A stretch of 64,000 nucleotides of DNA from CALLVF01 sp964632205 (GTDB lineage Bacteria > Patescibacteriota > Microgenomatia > UBA1406 > GWC2-37-13). Position numbers and translations under genes: made by a program. The notes under the pieces are model-generated. The model searched no databases. It had not been told where the DNA came from and worked only from the letters and a program-made list of their open reading frames with translations. Location of the stretch: assembly GCA_964632205.1 (NCBI GenBank), contig CAZWBE010000002.1:1-64000 (forward strand), read 5' to 3'. This document shows, piece after piece, positions 1-6,678 of this stretch. Numbering within the stretch: position 1 is the first letter of the stretch; every line of letters starts with the position of its first letter.

Positions 1-36
1 TTTACGGCTGCGGAGGTTCGAATCCTCCCCCCTGGA
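1..36 (+). tRNA. 3' end of a tRNA gene (cut by window start)
   Basis: Bases 12-28 form a perfect 5-bp T-stem (GGAGG/CCTCC) around a TTCGAAT loop, followed by seven bases that would be the 3' acceptor strand and an A discriminator. CCA is not encoded. The anticodon lies outside or at the edge of the window, so the isotype cannot be read. The last bases of the gene overlap the 25-bp direct repeat that recurs at 2076-2100. Confidence 0.65.
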
Positions 37-55
37 CAGGATTGGATTTGAAGAG
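31..55 (+). repeat. 25-bp direct repeat, copy 1 (putative attachment site at tRNA 3' end)
   Basis: This 25-base stretch recurs at 2076-2100 with a single mismatch (position 34 G versus 2079 A). It starts in the acceptor end of the partial tRNA gene and runs into its downstream flank, the usual place for a site-specific integration target. The segment between the copies carries genes unlike the neighbouring housekeeping genes. No integrase is visible, so attachment-site status is inference. Confidence 0.55.
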
Positions 56-202
56 TAATGACATTGAAGGAGATTGAAAAAGAAGTAATGGTCTTAGCCA
101 GAAAAGAGAGAGATTTATGCTAAATTATATGAAGTTTTATCTTAAAAAAAGAAAAGGAAAAGTGCCGAAATATTCAATGAAAAAATCAAACAATGAAAAA
201 AA

Positions 203-808
203 TCAAGCTTTACTAATGAAGGGTAGAAAAAGAAAAAATAAAAAAATAAAGTACTCCCACCATGTTAACAAAATAAAGCATAAGATATAAGACAAATATC
301 GCCATTTCATTGGTTTAATAAAAAATGTTGTTTTTAAAAAATAATCAGACACTAATGTTGGCCCGAGAAGACTTGAAAGAAACTTCATTTTAGTTTCAAT
401 TCTCATATTTAATAAACTCTCTCCAATAGTTTGATTGTCGTTTAACAATGAGACAAAAAATATATAGATAAACCATACAAAAAATGAAAAAAACCACCAT
501 AATAATGAACCGATTGGTGATTCTTGAGATAGAATATTATTTAGAATATTATTTATTATTATTAGAGAAAAAATAAAAAAAATACCGGCGAAGAAAAAAT
601 CTATACTTGAGATAACTAATCTTGTTACAATATGTTCAAGTGAATAGATTTTTACTTTTTTCTCAAAAATTTTATCTTCTTTAATAATATTTTGTAATTT
701 ATGGTTACTTTCATCGTATGAATAATCTTTTTTTATTAATCTATCTCCGCAATATTTACAATATTTAGCATTCTTTATGTTTTGTTTACCGCAGTTGTTG
801 CAAAACAT
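203..808 (-). CDS. Zinc-ribbon RDD family membrane protein
   Basis: The 201-residue protein starts with a zinc ribbon (C3, C6, C17, C20), has a charged linker, then an RDD-type membrane domain with R63 and D70 in the first helix (about 63-90), a second helix at about 102-123, the characteristic polar segment NDNQTIGESLLNMRI (123-137), and a hydrophobic C-terminus. RDD proteins are small integral membrane proteins of mostly unknown function. It is divergent from the M48 protease gene, 34 bp away, which carries a matching zinc ribbon at its C-terminus; the two may act together. A TATAAT box at 815-820 ends 6 nt before the start codon, so a leaderless mRNA is likely. Base composition is very AT-rich. 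Confidence 0.7.
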   Translation of the reverse strand: MFCNNCGKQNIKNAKYCKYCGDRLIKKDYSYDESNHKLQNIIKEDKIFEKKVKIYSLEHIVTRLVISSIDFFFAGIFFIFSLIIINNILNNILSQESPIGSLLWWFFSFFVWFIYIFFVSLLNDNQTIGESLLNMRIETKMKFLSSLLGPTLVSDYFLKTTFFIKPMKWRYLSYILCFILLTWWEYFIFLFFLFLPFISKA

Positions 809-842
809 ATTTTTATTATAATCAACCTGCTAAAATTTCTTT

Positions 843-1712
843 ATGGAATTTAATTTTAATAAGATCAGGCATAGAAATGAAAGATTATATTTAATTCTAA
901 GCTTTATAATAATTTTAATTATCTTAATAACTACAAACCTATTTAATGGTTTTATTTACGCAATATTATTTTTATTGTGGATAATATTTAATATTATAAT
1001 TTTACAAAGAAAATACTTAGGTAATGCTTTAAGAGTTAGTGATAAGCATTTCTACAGAGTCAATATAATAGTTGATAATTTATGTAAAAAAATCAGGATA
1101 AAAAAACCAAATATCTACATTACATATGATCCTTATCCAAACGCTTTTGCTTTTGGATTTATCCATCCATACAATATTGTTTTAAACTCCTCACTTGTAG
1201 AAAATTTAAGTGAAGATGAATTAGAGACAGTTATTGCTCATGAATTAGGTCATATATATTTCAAACATACAAAAATTTTAACCATATTTAATACAATGAG
1301 TAATGATATTTTTTATAAATTTTTTCTTCAATTAATCCTTATCGGTTTTTGGTATAGAGCAACAGAATATACCTGCGATAATTTTTCTTTAATTTTAACG
1401 AAAAATCCTCAAGCTATAATATCAAGTTTAATTAAAATCTATATAAGCATAAAACATGAAGAGAAAATTGATGAAGAGCAAATCCTTGAACAATTTAAAA
1501 TGAGTAAAAAAGATTTATTTAGCATTCTTGGAGAATTAAGCGAAACTCATCCATATTTTGTAAAACGAGTAAATAATATTATTGAACAATACAAGAAATT
1601 AGGTTACGAGTATTTCAAAAGAGGAAGTAATATTTATTGCGTTAATTGTGGAAAGAAGATAGATCCAAATTCAAAATATTGTATTTATTGTGGTTACTTA
1701 ATTTCATATTAA
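843..1712 (+). CDS. M48 family zinc metalloprotease with C-terminal zinc ribbon
   Basis: The 289-residue protein has two N-terminal membrane helices (about 15-55), then an HtpX/M48-type domain with the metal-binding HELGH motif at 133-137 and a likely third ligand E175 in EYTCD. The last 25 residues form a CxxC...CxxC zinc ribbon, unusual for this family. M48 enzymes degrade or process membrane proteins from the cytoplasmic side. The divergent neighbour is a zinc-ribbon RDD membrane protein, a plausible partner. An extended -10 box (TGCTAAAAT, box 831-836) ends 6 nt before the ATG, predicting leaderless translation. Both genes lie between the 25-bp direct repeats and are poorer in GC than the genes after 2.6 kb. 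Confidence 0.8.
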   Translation: MEFNFNKIRHRNERLYLILSFIIILIILITTNLFNGFIYAILFLLWIIFNIIILQRKYLGNALRVSDKHFYRVNIIVDNLCKKIRIKKPNIYITYDPYPNAFAFGFIHPYNIVLNSSLVENLSEDELETVIAHELGHIYFKHTKILTIFNTMSNDIFYKFFLQLILIGFWYRATEYTCDNFSLILTKNPQAIISSLIKIYISIKHEEKIDEEQILEQFKMSKKDLFSILGELSETHPYFVKRVNNIIEQYKKLGYEYFKRGSNIYCVNCGKKIDPNSKYCIYCGYLISY

Positions 1713-1814
1713 AATTTTTTTATTATTTTAATTAATTAAATTACAGGATAAAGATGTTCTTTTCCTCCAAAAATATTAAATAAATATGTACACCGAAATG
1801 AAGGGTGGGTAAAA

Positions 1815-2012
1815 TTAATCTTCCTTCCCTGATTTAGTAACTCCTTTTCCGGTGATTGGATCTCCACCTTTTTTAGGGCTAGTTTGACCTATTTGACGCC
1901 ATACTTCTTCTTGGGCAGGTTTTGTAGACTTACCAGTTATTTTTTCCACTTGCATTGTGAAAGCAAGTTTTTTTAATAATAGTGAAAGAAAGCTTTTTTC
2001 CATTTCTACCAT
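1815..2012 (-). CDS. Small hypothetical protein (65 aa)
   Basis: I do not recognise this protein. It has a short hydrophobic N-terminal stretch (FLSLLLKKLAF) and a hydrophilic, Gly/Lys/Pro-rich C-terminus. The frame could start at 2027, but I chose the internal ATG at 2012 because a TATAAT box at 2019-2024 ends exactly 6 nt upstream, the same spacing as at many other genes here. That -10 region is duplicated in tandem: a second copy of the box lies 11 bp further upstream. Whether the protein is made is uncertain. Confidence 0.4.
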   Translation of the reverse strand: MVEMEKSFLSLLLKKLAFTMQVEKITGKSTKPAQEEVWRQIGQTSPKKGGDPITGKGVTKSGKED

Positions 2013-2075
2013 TTTTTTATTATACAATTATTATACAATGTTGTCCTTATAGAAAGTTCTAACATCGTCCACGAG

Positions 2076-2100
2076 CCTAGACAGGATTGGATTTGAAGAG
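2076..2100 (+). repeat. 25-bp direct repeat, copy 2
   Basis: This matches 31-55 at 24 of 25 positions. Unlike copy 1 it is not preceded by a recognisable T-arm, so only copy 1 is attached to a tRNA gene. That is the expected layout for attL/attR of a roughly 2-kb element, or for a target duplicated by another route. Confidence 0.55.
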
Positions 2101-2272
2101 AAAATAATACTAATTTAGGGTTTTCATCCCCTCTTATAAAAATTGCAACCTCTTCAGAAGTTATTCTACTTGATGTTTCTTTTTTAATGGAAATATAAAT
2201 ATAAATAAAAATAATAGCTGCTTCATTATATAAGTTTTTTTAAAGTTTGGGATGGTATTATTTTTTATTTTC

Positions 2273-2300
2273 CTTGAAGAATTGAACTTGAAGAATTGAA
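2273..2300 (+). repeat. Tandem duplication of a 14-bp unit
   Basis: The unit CTTGAAGAATTGAA occurs twice back to back (2273-2286 and 2287-2300) with no mismatch. It lies in non-coding DNA between the second direct repeat and the hydrogenase maturation genes. No function is apparent. Confidence 0.8.
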
Positions 2301-2442
2301 ACGTTGTTTTTTTATTCGGCTGTAATCTAATTGATTGAGGTTTATCTTAATAGATTTTTTTTATAATAATATAAAATATTTTTTTAAATTACTTAGTAAA
2401 AGAGAGTGTATTTGGAAAATAGTTTTTCTTAATTATTTTAAA

Positions 2443-2613
2443 ATGTGTTTTATTAGACCTTTAAAAATAAAACAAATTGATGGGAAAAAAATCATTCTTG
2501 AAAATGGGATTGAAGCATATTATCATAAAAAGATAGGTGAGCTTAAAATTGGTGATTCAGTCGTCGTCTACGGAAATTTAGTTCTTAATAAAATTTATGA
2601 GCCAAAAAGATAA
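2443..2613 (+). CDS. hypC: HypC/HupF-like hydrogenase maturation chaperone
   Basis: The 56-residue protein begins MCFIRP, matching the HypC signature Met-Cys-(L/F)-x-x-P in which Cys2 binds HypD and the Fe(CN)2CO unit. It continues as a small beta-barrel with a conserved LKIGDSVVVYG element near the C-terminus, where HypC has VGDYVLVH. The frame stays open upstream to 2335, but those 36 residues are unlike the family and would bury Cys2, so I place the start at 2443. The next gene starts 17 bp before this one ends, suggesting coupled translation. It begins a maturation operon that also includes a HypC-like two-domain protein and the maturation protease. HypA, B, D, E and F are not in the window. 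Confidence 0.75.
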   Translation: MCFIRPLKIKQIDGKKIILENGIEAYYHKKIGELKIGDSVVVYGNLVLNKIYEPKR

Positions 2614-3556
2614 AGATAGTTTAAAAAAAGGGGTTTTATTAGCTTTGATAGCCGCTATCATCTCAGGATTTGCTATTTTTTATTCCAAATTTGCCGTGGC
2701 TAAAATTCCTCCTTTAATTTTAACTACCTCAAGAAATATGACAGCGGCAGTCTTATTAATGGTGAGTTATTTTTTATTATTAAGACGAAGACAAGAACTG
2801 AAAAATTTAAAAAAAGAAGATGCGATTAAATTGGTGCTTATTGGCATTATTGGTGGTGCTTTACCTTTTTACCTTTTCTTTAGCGGGTTGCAATTAGTTA
2901 AAGCGCCGATAGCTAATCTTATTCATAAAACGCTTTTTATTTGGGTGACTTTTCTTGCCGTGGTCTTTCTTAAAGAAAAGCTTAATTTAGGCTACATTAT
3001 TGCTTTTATTTTAATTTTTATAGGAAATTTTTATTTTGCCAAAATTCCCACGTCTTTTGGCAAAGGAGAATTGTTGATTTTAATTGCCACTCTTTTTTGG
3101 TCGGTGGAGAATATTTTGGCGAAAAAAGTTTTAAAGAACGTTTCCTCTGAATTAGTCGGTTTGTCGCGGATGGGGATTGGGTCGTTAATTCTAGTAGCGG
3201 CGTTAATCACCACCGGACAATTGGGGAAATTATCTGCGATTAACAGTCAGCAATTAACAGTGATTTTAATTGGGGGGACAATTTTATTTTTTTATGTTTA
3301 TTTTTGGTATAAGGCTTTAAAATACGCACCTGCTAGTTTGGCAACATTAATCTTAACTTTTTCGGTGGTAGTGGGTAATATTTTAACCGGGGCTTTTGCC
3401 GGAGTGAAAATTTTACCAAAAGATCTTTATTCATCATTTTTAATTATAATTGCCACGATTATTCTTTATTTTGTAGCCACACACCAACCCGCCTACGACC
3501 TGCCAGGTCGTAAGCGGAGCCTGGCAACAATCCGAAAGTCAGCTAAAAATGGATAA
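2597..3556 (+). CDS. EamA/DMT-superfamily transporter
   Basis: The 319-residue protein is almost entirely hydrophobic, with about ten membrane helices in two similar halves of five, as in EamA (drug/metabolite transporter) proteins. The region around 30-60 (PPLILTTSRNMTAAVLL) and the second-half repeat fit the family. Substrates range widely and cannot be told from sequence. Its start overlaps the HypC-like gene by 17 bp and its end overlaps the next gene by 8 bp, so it is embedded in the hydrogenase maturation operon. Transport of a metal, redox metabolite or cofactor precursor linked to the hydrogenase is possible but is inference from position. The C-terminal 25 residues are hydrophilic and basic. 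Confidence 0.8.
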   Translation: MSQKDKDSLKKGVLLALIAAIISGFAIFYSKFAVAKIPPLILTTSRNMTAAVLLMVSYFLLLRRRQELKNLKKEDAIKLVLIGIIGGALPFYLFFSGLQLVKAPIANLIHKTLFIWVTFLAVVFLKEKLNLGYIIAFILIFIGNFYFAKIPTSFGKGELLILIATLFWSVENILAKKVLKNVSSELVGLSRMGIGSLILVAALITTGQLGKLSAINSQQLTVILIGGTILFFYVYFWYKALKYAPASLATLILTFSVVVGNILTGAFAGVKILPKDLYSSFLIIIATIILYFVATHQPAYDLPGRKRSLATIRKSAKNG

Positions 3557-4319
3557 TCAAGGCATACTTCTTTGTGCTAAATACGCCGTTTCTCCCAATT
3601 TTTTTGGTTATTGTGGTCCTGATAAAAATTTAAGTTTAGTTGACCACCTAAAAGAAAGTATTGCCGATGATGAATTGGTGGCGATTCTTTCTGATTTTGA
3701 AACCTTATTTCCCTATCTTCAATTAATTGCTCGCCAAAATAAAATTACCGATCCATTTGATCGGCGGGTAGTAGAAGCTTACTGGCTTGGCAATAATTTC
3801 TTAAAACCGACAACAGCTTTAGAGTATGAGGCGTTTGCAAAAGAAAAATTATTATTGGCAGGTAAGTTATCAAAAGATGATTTTTTAAATCTAAAGTTAA
3901 AAATTAACCGGTTAAAATTTATTCCTCATCATGCTTTTCATGTTTTTAATATCTTCAAAAGAACTGGTCATGACTCAAGTTTCCATACCATCAAAACCAT
4001 GGATGAGTGTCGGATTGGTTGGGGTAAGATAATTAAAATTCAAAAATCGAAAATCAAAAATTACAATGAAAAATTAAAAATTAATTCGGTTATAATTGAA
4101 ACCAAAACTTTAATCATTAAAGACGATCAATTAGCTTTATCTAAATCGTTTAGTAGAGAATTAAAAGTTGATTATAAGGGTAAGATTTTTGTCAATAATT
4201 TAAATATTGGTGATTGGATAAGTTTTCATTGGGGATTTGTTTGTGATAAATTAACCGCCAAACAGGTAGCCAATTTAGAATTTTATACACAAAAAGCAAT
4301 TGATTTTTATAATCTATGA
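3549..4319 (+). CDS. Hydrogenase-associated protein, N-terminal DUF6390-like domain plus HypC-like C-terminal domain
   Basis: The N-terminal part (1-150) has motifs I associate from memory with the uncharacterised family DUF6390: LLCAKYAVSPNFFGYCGPD near 7-25, DPFDRRVVEAYWLGN at 68-82 and a His-rich segment around 127-146. The C-terminal part looks HypC-like: DECRIGWGKIIKI (152-164, C154) resembles the Cys-x-x-x-P-G-K-V start of HypC, and NIGDWISFHWGFVCDKL (219-235) resembles its VGDYVLVHVGFAIEKL. A lysine-rich low-complexity insert lies at about 164-180. The gene overlaps the transporter by 8 bp and the protease gene by 4 bp (ATGA), so all are co-translated. A role in cofactor assembly or large-subunit maturation is likely. 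The family name needs confirming. Confidence 0.6.
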   Translation: MDNQGILLCAKYAVSPNFFGYCGPDKNLSLVDHLKESIADDELVAILSDFETLFPYLQLIARQNKITDPFDRRVVEAYWLGNNFLKPTTALEYEAFAKEKLLLAGKLSKDDFLNLKLKINRLKFIPHHAFHVFNIFKRTGHDSSFHTIKTMDECRIGWGKIIKIQKSKIKNYNEKLKINSVIIETKTLIIKDDQLALSKSFSRELKVDYKGKIFVNNLNIGDWISFHWGFVCDKLTAKQVANLEFYTQKAIDFYNL

Positions 4320-4648
4320 AAATCTATGTTTTTGGCAATCCGTTAGTTAAAGAAGACTGTCTTCCTTTAGAGTTGAGTAATCAGCTAAAAAATAAATTTA
4401 AAGAAATTGAATTTATTCCGGCTGACCCTAATGAAAATTTTCCTCCCAAAGGAGAGAAAGATTTAGTCATTCTCGATACTGTCAAAGGGATAAAAAAACC
4501 AATGTTATTAGATTTAGATGATTTTGAGAAGAAAAAAAAGACTCCATTATCTCCTCATGATTACGATCTTTTATTTCACCTTCTCCTTTTAAAAAAACTA
4601 AAAAAAATTAACAAAGTGTTGATTATTGGCGTTCCTTTTTGCGAATAA
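4316..4648 (+). CDS. [NiFe] hydrogenase maturation protease (HycI/HyaD family)
   Basis: At 110 residues this is shorter than the usual 145-165, but it keeps the family layout: the N-terminal strand with GNPL at 7-10 followed by acidic E13/D14, a second acidic residue D54 in VILDTVKGI, and H81 in SPHDYDLL. In E. coli HybD the nickel-sensing residues are E16, D62 and H93, at comparable spacing. Such proteases remove the C-terminal tail of the large subunit once nickel is inserted. The start codon overlaps the preceding stop. The gene ends 15 bp from the convergent large-subunit gene, whose product carries the expected cleavable tail. Confidence 0.75.
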   Translation: MKIYVFGNPLVKEDCLPLELSNQLKNKFKEIEFIPADPNENFPPKGEKDLVILDTVKGIKKPMLLDLDDFEKKKKTPLSPHDYDLLFHLLLLKKLKKINKVLIIGVPFCE

Positions 4649-4663
4649 GATTTTTTTAAAAGA

Positions 4664-5974
4664 TTATAGCCATTTTACCTTTAAAAAATGAGCCGCACAA
4701 CTCATACATGGATCAAAAGCACGAATAAATTTTTCCGCCTCATAAATAATTTTTTCTTTTGAAGCCCCCTCTTGCAGTAAATTTTCAACAATTTGATGAA
4801 TGCCTTTTTCCATAATAATTTGATTTTGTCCCGTTGGGACGACAATTTCTGCTTGTTTAATTAATCCTTCTTTGCTAATTTCTAATTTATGATAAAGAGT
4901 ACCCCTGGGAGCTTCAATAACCCCCACCCCTATTGATTCAATTAGATTAATTTTTAGGAGTTTTTCTTCTTTAATCTCCGAAAGATTGTTGATTAGTGAG
5001 TAAGCCATATCAATGGCGTGGAGAACTTCAATTGCTTGAGCTAAATTATTGTCAAATAAATTAGATGAAGGAAAATGTTCTAAATATTTTTTAACCTCAA
5101 TTTTTGTTTGAGGATGAAGTTTATCTTTGGATAAATTAATTCTTGCCAAGGCGCCAGTCATTAAATAATGATTATCTAATAAAAAACCGCGGGCTTGAGA
5201 ATAGGGGATGATTACACCCTTAAGATGATTACCAAAATCTTTTTCTTCAATAATTTTTCCGTTACTGGTATGGATTTTCCCATCCAAAAAAGAAAAATCA
5301 TCCGAGACTAAACTAGAAAAAATAAAAGGGAATCGGGGAATGAATCGCCAGGAAGAATTAAAAAAAATCTCCATCAGTCTCAATATCTTTGGTCTGATTT
5401 TTTCCATTTCAGGAAGAAGTTTTTTTAATTCTTCAATTTTAGGCAATTTAGAAAAGCCGCCAATCGTTGGGTATGGGGCATGAACTGAGCGACCGCCAAC
5501 AATAATTGATAATTGATTACCAATTTCCTTAACAGCAAAAGCATCTTCCAGTAATTGATGTTCAACGAGAATATTTTCATTAAAATCAAGAATCGACTCT
5601 TTACCAAAATAATCAGGGAGACTAAAGATATAGAGATGAAGAGCATGATCGCGAATGATTAATCCCAGAAAAAGCAGTTTTCGTAAAAGAAGGGTTTGAA
5701 AAGAGGGAGTGATATTTAGAGCTTTTTCTATTGCTTCAATGGCGCATAAAAGATGAGCATTGGAACAAGTACCGCAAATGCGTGATAGAAGTTGGGGCAC
5801 GGCTAAAACGGGTTTTCCCTCAACTGCTTGGGTATAAAATCTTTTCCATTCGGAAATATTAAATCTCAACTCCTCAATTTTTTTATTTCTTACCTTTATT
5901 TCCAATGAAGCCGCCCCCTCAATTTTTGAGATTTCAGATAGGTTGATGTCAAAATCAACATCAGATTGATGCAT
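4664..5974 (-). CDS. [NiFe] hydrogenase large (alpha) subunit, group 3-like
   Basis: The 436-residue protein carries both cysteine pairs that bind the Ni-Fe centre: RICGTCSNAH at 65-74 (C67, C70) and DPCMSCAAH at 421-429 (C423, C426). Seven residues follow H429 and should be removed by the maturation protease encoded just beyond the gene's 3' end. Length and motifs fit cytoplasmic group 3 enzymes, most likely 3b; the subgroup is my judgement. It lacks a signal peptide. The small-subunit gene lies 73 bp upstream on the same strand. The NAD(P)H- and flavin-binding subunits normally encoded upstream in 3b operons are not here, so the electron partner is unknown. Confidence 0.9.
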   Translation of the reverse strand: MHQSDVDFDINLSEISKIEGAASLEIKVRNKKIEELRFNISEWKRFYTQAVEGKPVLAVPQLLSRICGTCSNAHLLCAIEAIEKALNITPSFQTLLLRKLLFLGLIIRDHALHLYIFSLPDYFGKESILDFNENILVEHQLLEDAFAVKEIGNQLSIIVGGRSVHAPYPTIGGFSKLPKIEELKKLLPEMEKIRPKILRLMEIFFNSSWRFIPRFPFIFSSLVSDDFSFLDGKIHTSNGKIIEEKDFGNHLKGVIIPYSQARGFLLDNHYLMTGALARINLSKDKLHPQTKIEVKKYLEHFPSSNLFDNNLAQAIEVLHAIDMAYSLINNLSEIKEEKLLKINLIESIGVGVIEAPRGTLYHKLEISKEGLIKQAEIVVPTGQNQIIMEKGIHQIVENLLQEGASKEKIIYEAEKFIRAFDPCMSCAAHFLKVKWL

Positions 5975-6047
5975 AAAAATAAAATTGAAAGTTAAAAATC
6001 TAAAATTAAAAATAACAACTGGAAATTTTAAATTGACAAAAAATAGC

Positions 6048-6518
6048 TTATATAAATAAATACTTATTTAACACCTTTAAAAAAAGTTCCTCATTCATAG
6101 GACAACCTGGGACGATTTCATCAACTTGAACGACATCGGCGATTTTTAAAACTTTTTCTTTATATGTAAATTTCTCCAAAATCGGTTTAATTCTTTCTAG
6201 CTGTTTTTGATTAAAAAAATTTCTTTGATTAGCTGGCGAACCTAGTACGGCACAGGAACCAATTGCCACTAAAATTTTTGCCTGTTGACGAATTTTTTTC
6301 AGTTTTTCTTCTTGGATGTTAGAAGTGATGGCTCCTTCAACAAAGGCGATATCCATCGGTTTAATATTTTCATCTTCTTTTTTAAAAATTCTGGCGTGAA
6401 CAAATTCAATTTTTTTAAACCAAACCTGATAGTTTTTATTTAAAAGCTCGGTGAAAATAATCGTTGAATCTTCACAGCAAGTGAAGCTGAACCAACCGAT
6501 TTTAAGTTTTTGGGACAT
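6048..6518 (-). CDS. [NiFe] hydrogenase small (delta) subunit, single Fe-S cluster type
   Basis: The 156-residue protein matches the NuoB/20-kDa-type small subunit of cytoplasmic hydrogenases: FSFTCCEDS at the N-terminus (C14, C15), GSCAVLG (C89) and VPGCP (C139). These would bind the proximal [4Fe-4S] cluster. Aligned to the usual TGCEGC, the first Cys is C15 and the second position is Ser18, with an extra Cys at C14, so cluster ligation may be shifted. There is no twin-arginine signal and no C-terminal region for medial or distal clusters. It is the first gene of the structural operon, behind an extended -10 box 6 nt from the ATG. Confidence 0.88.
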   Translation of the reverse strand: MSQKLKIGWFSFTCCEDSTIIFTELLNKNYQVWFKKIEFVHARIFKKEDENIKPMDIAFVEGAITSNIQEEKLKKIRQQAKILVAIGSCAVLGSPANQRNFFNQKQLERIKPILEKFTYKEKVLKIADVVQVDEIVPGCPMNEELFLKVLNKYLFI

Positions 6519-6524
6519 GTTTTT

Positions 6525-6533
6525 ATTGTAGCA
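6525..6533 (-). promoter_or_regulatory. Extended -10 promoter of the hydrogenase structural operon
   Basis: On the minus strand the sequence TGCTACAAT ends 6 nt before the ATG of the small subunit. No clear -35 box is seen. Transcription would start at or within a base or two of the start codon, so the operon mRNA is probably leaderless. Confidence 0.55.
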
Positions 6534-6678
6534 AATTTATAACAATTTCTGATATATTAATAAAATAATCAGAGCTTAAAAAATTTTAAATTTGAAAACT
6601 GAGTAATTATCAATCTTACAATTTGGCTATAAATTATGCTGCTGAACTCGAGGTTTTATATTTAATTTTAAAATATCT

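Larger units (their letters stand above)
2013..2442. other. 430-bp region without a supported gene
   Basis: This stretch holds the duplicated -10 box of the small upstream ORF, the second 25-bp direct repeat (2076-2100) and a 14-bp tandem duplication (2273-2300). An open frame without a convincing start crosses it on the minus strand, and a plus-strand frame is open from 2335 into the HypC-like gene, but neither looks like protein-coding sequence. It probably marks the junction between an inserted segment and the hydrogenase locus. Confidence 0.5.

Noticed and set aside
58..123. Short frame MTLKEIEKEVMVLARKERDLC resembling the start of addiction-module antitoxins
   Set aside because: It has only 21 codons and no continuation in another frame that looks like the rest of an antitoxin; similarity over such a length is not evidence.
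2035..2250. Open minus-strand frame containing SEEVAIFIRGDENPKL
   Set aside because: No start codon with a plausible promoter and no family resemblance; it runs through the direct repeat, so it is probably chance.
2335..2442. Upstream extension of the HypC-like gene
   Set aside because: Residues are hydrophobic and low complexity, and HypC needs its cysteine directly after the initiating Met, so the real start is at 2443.
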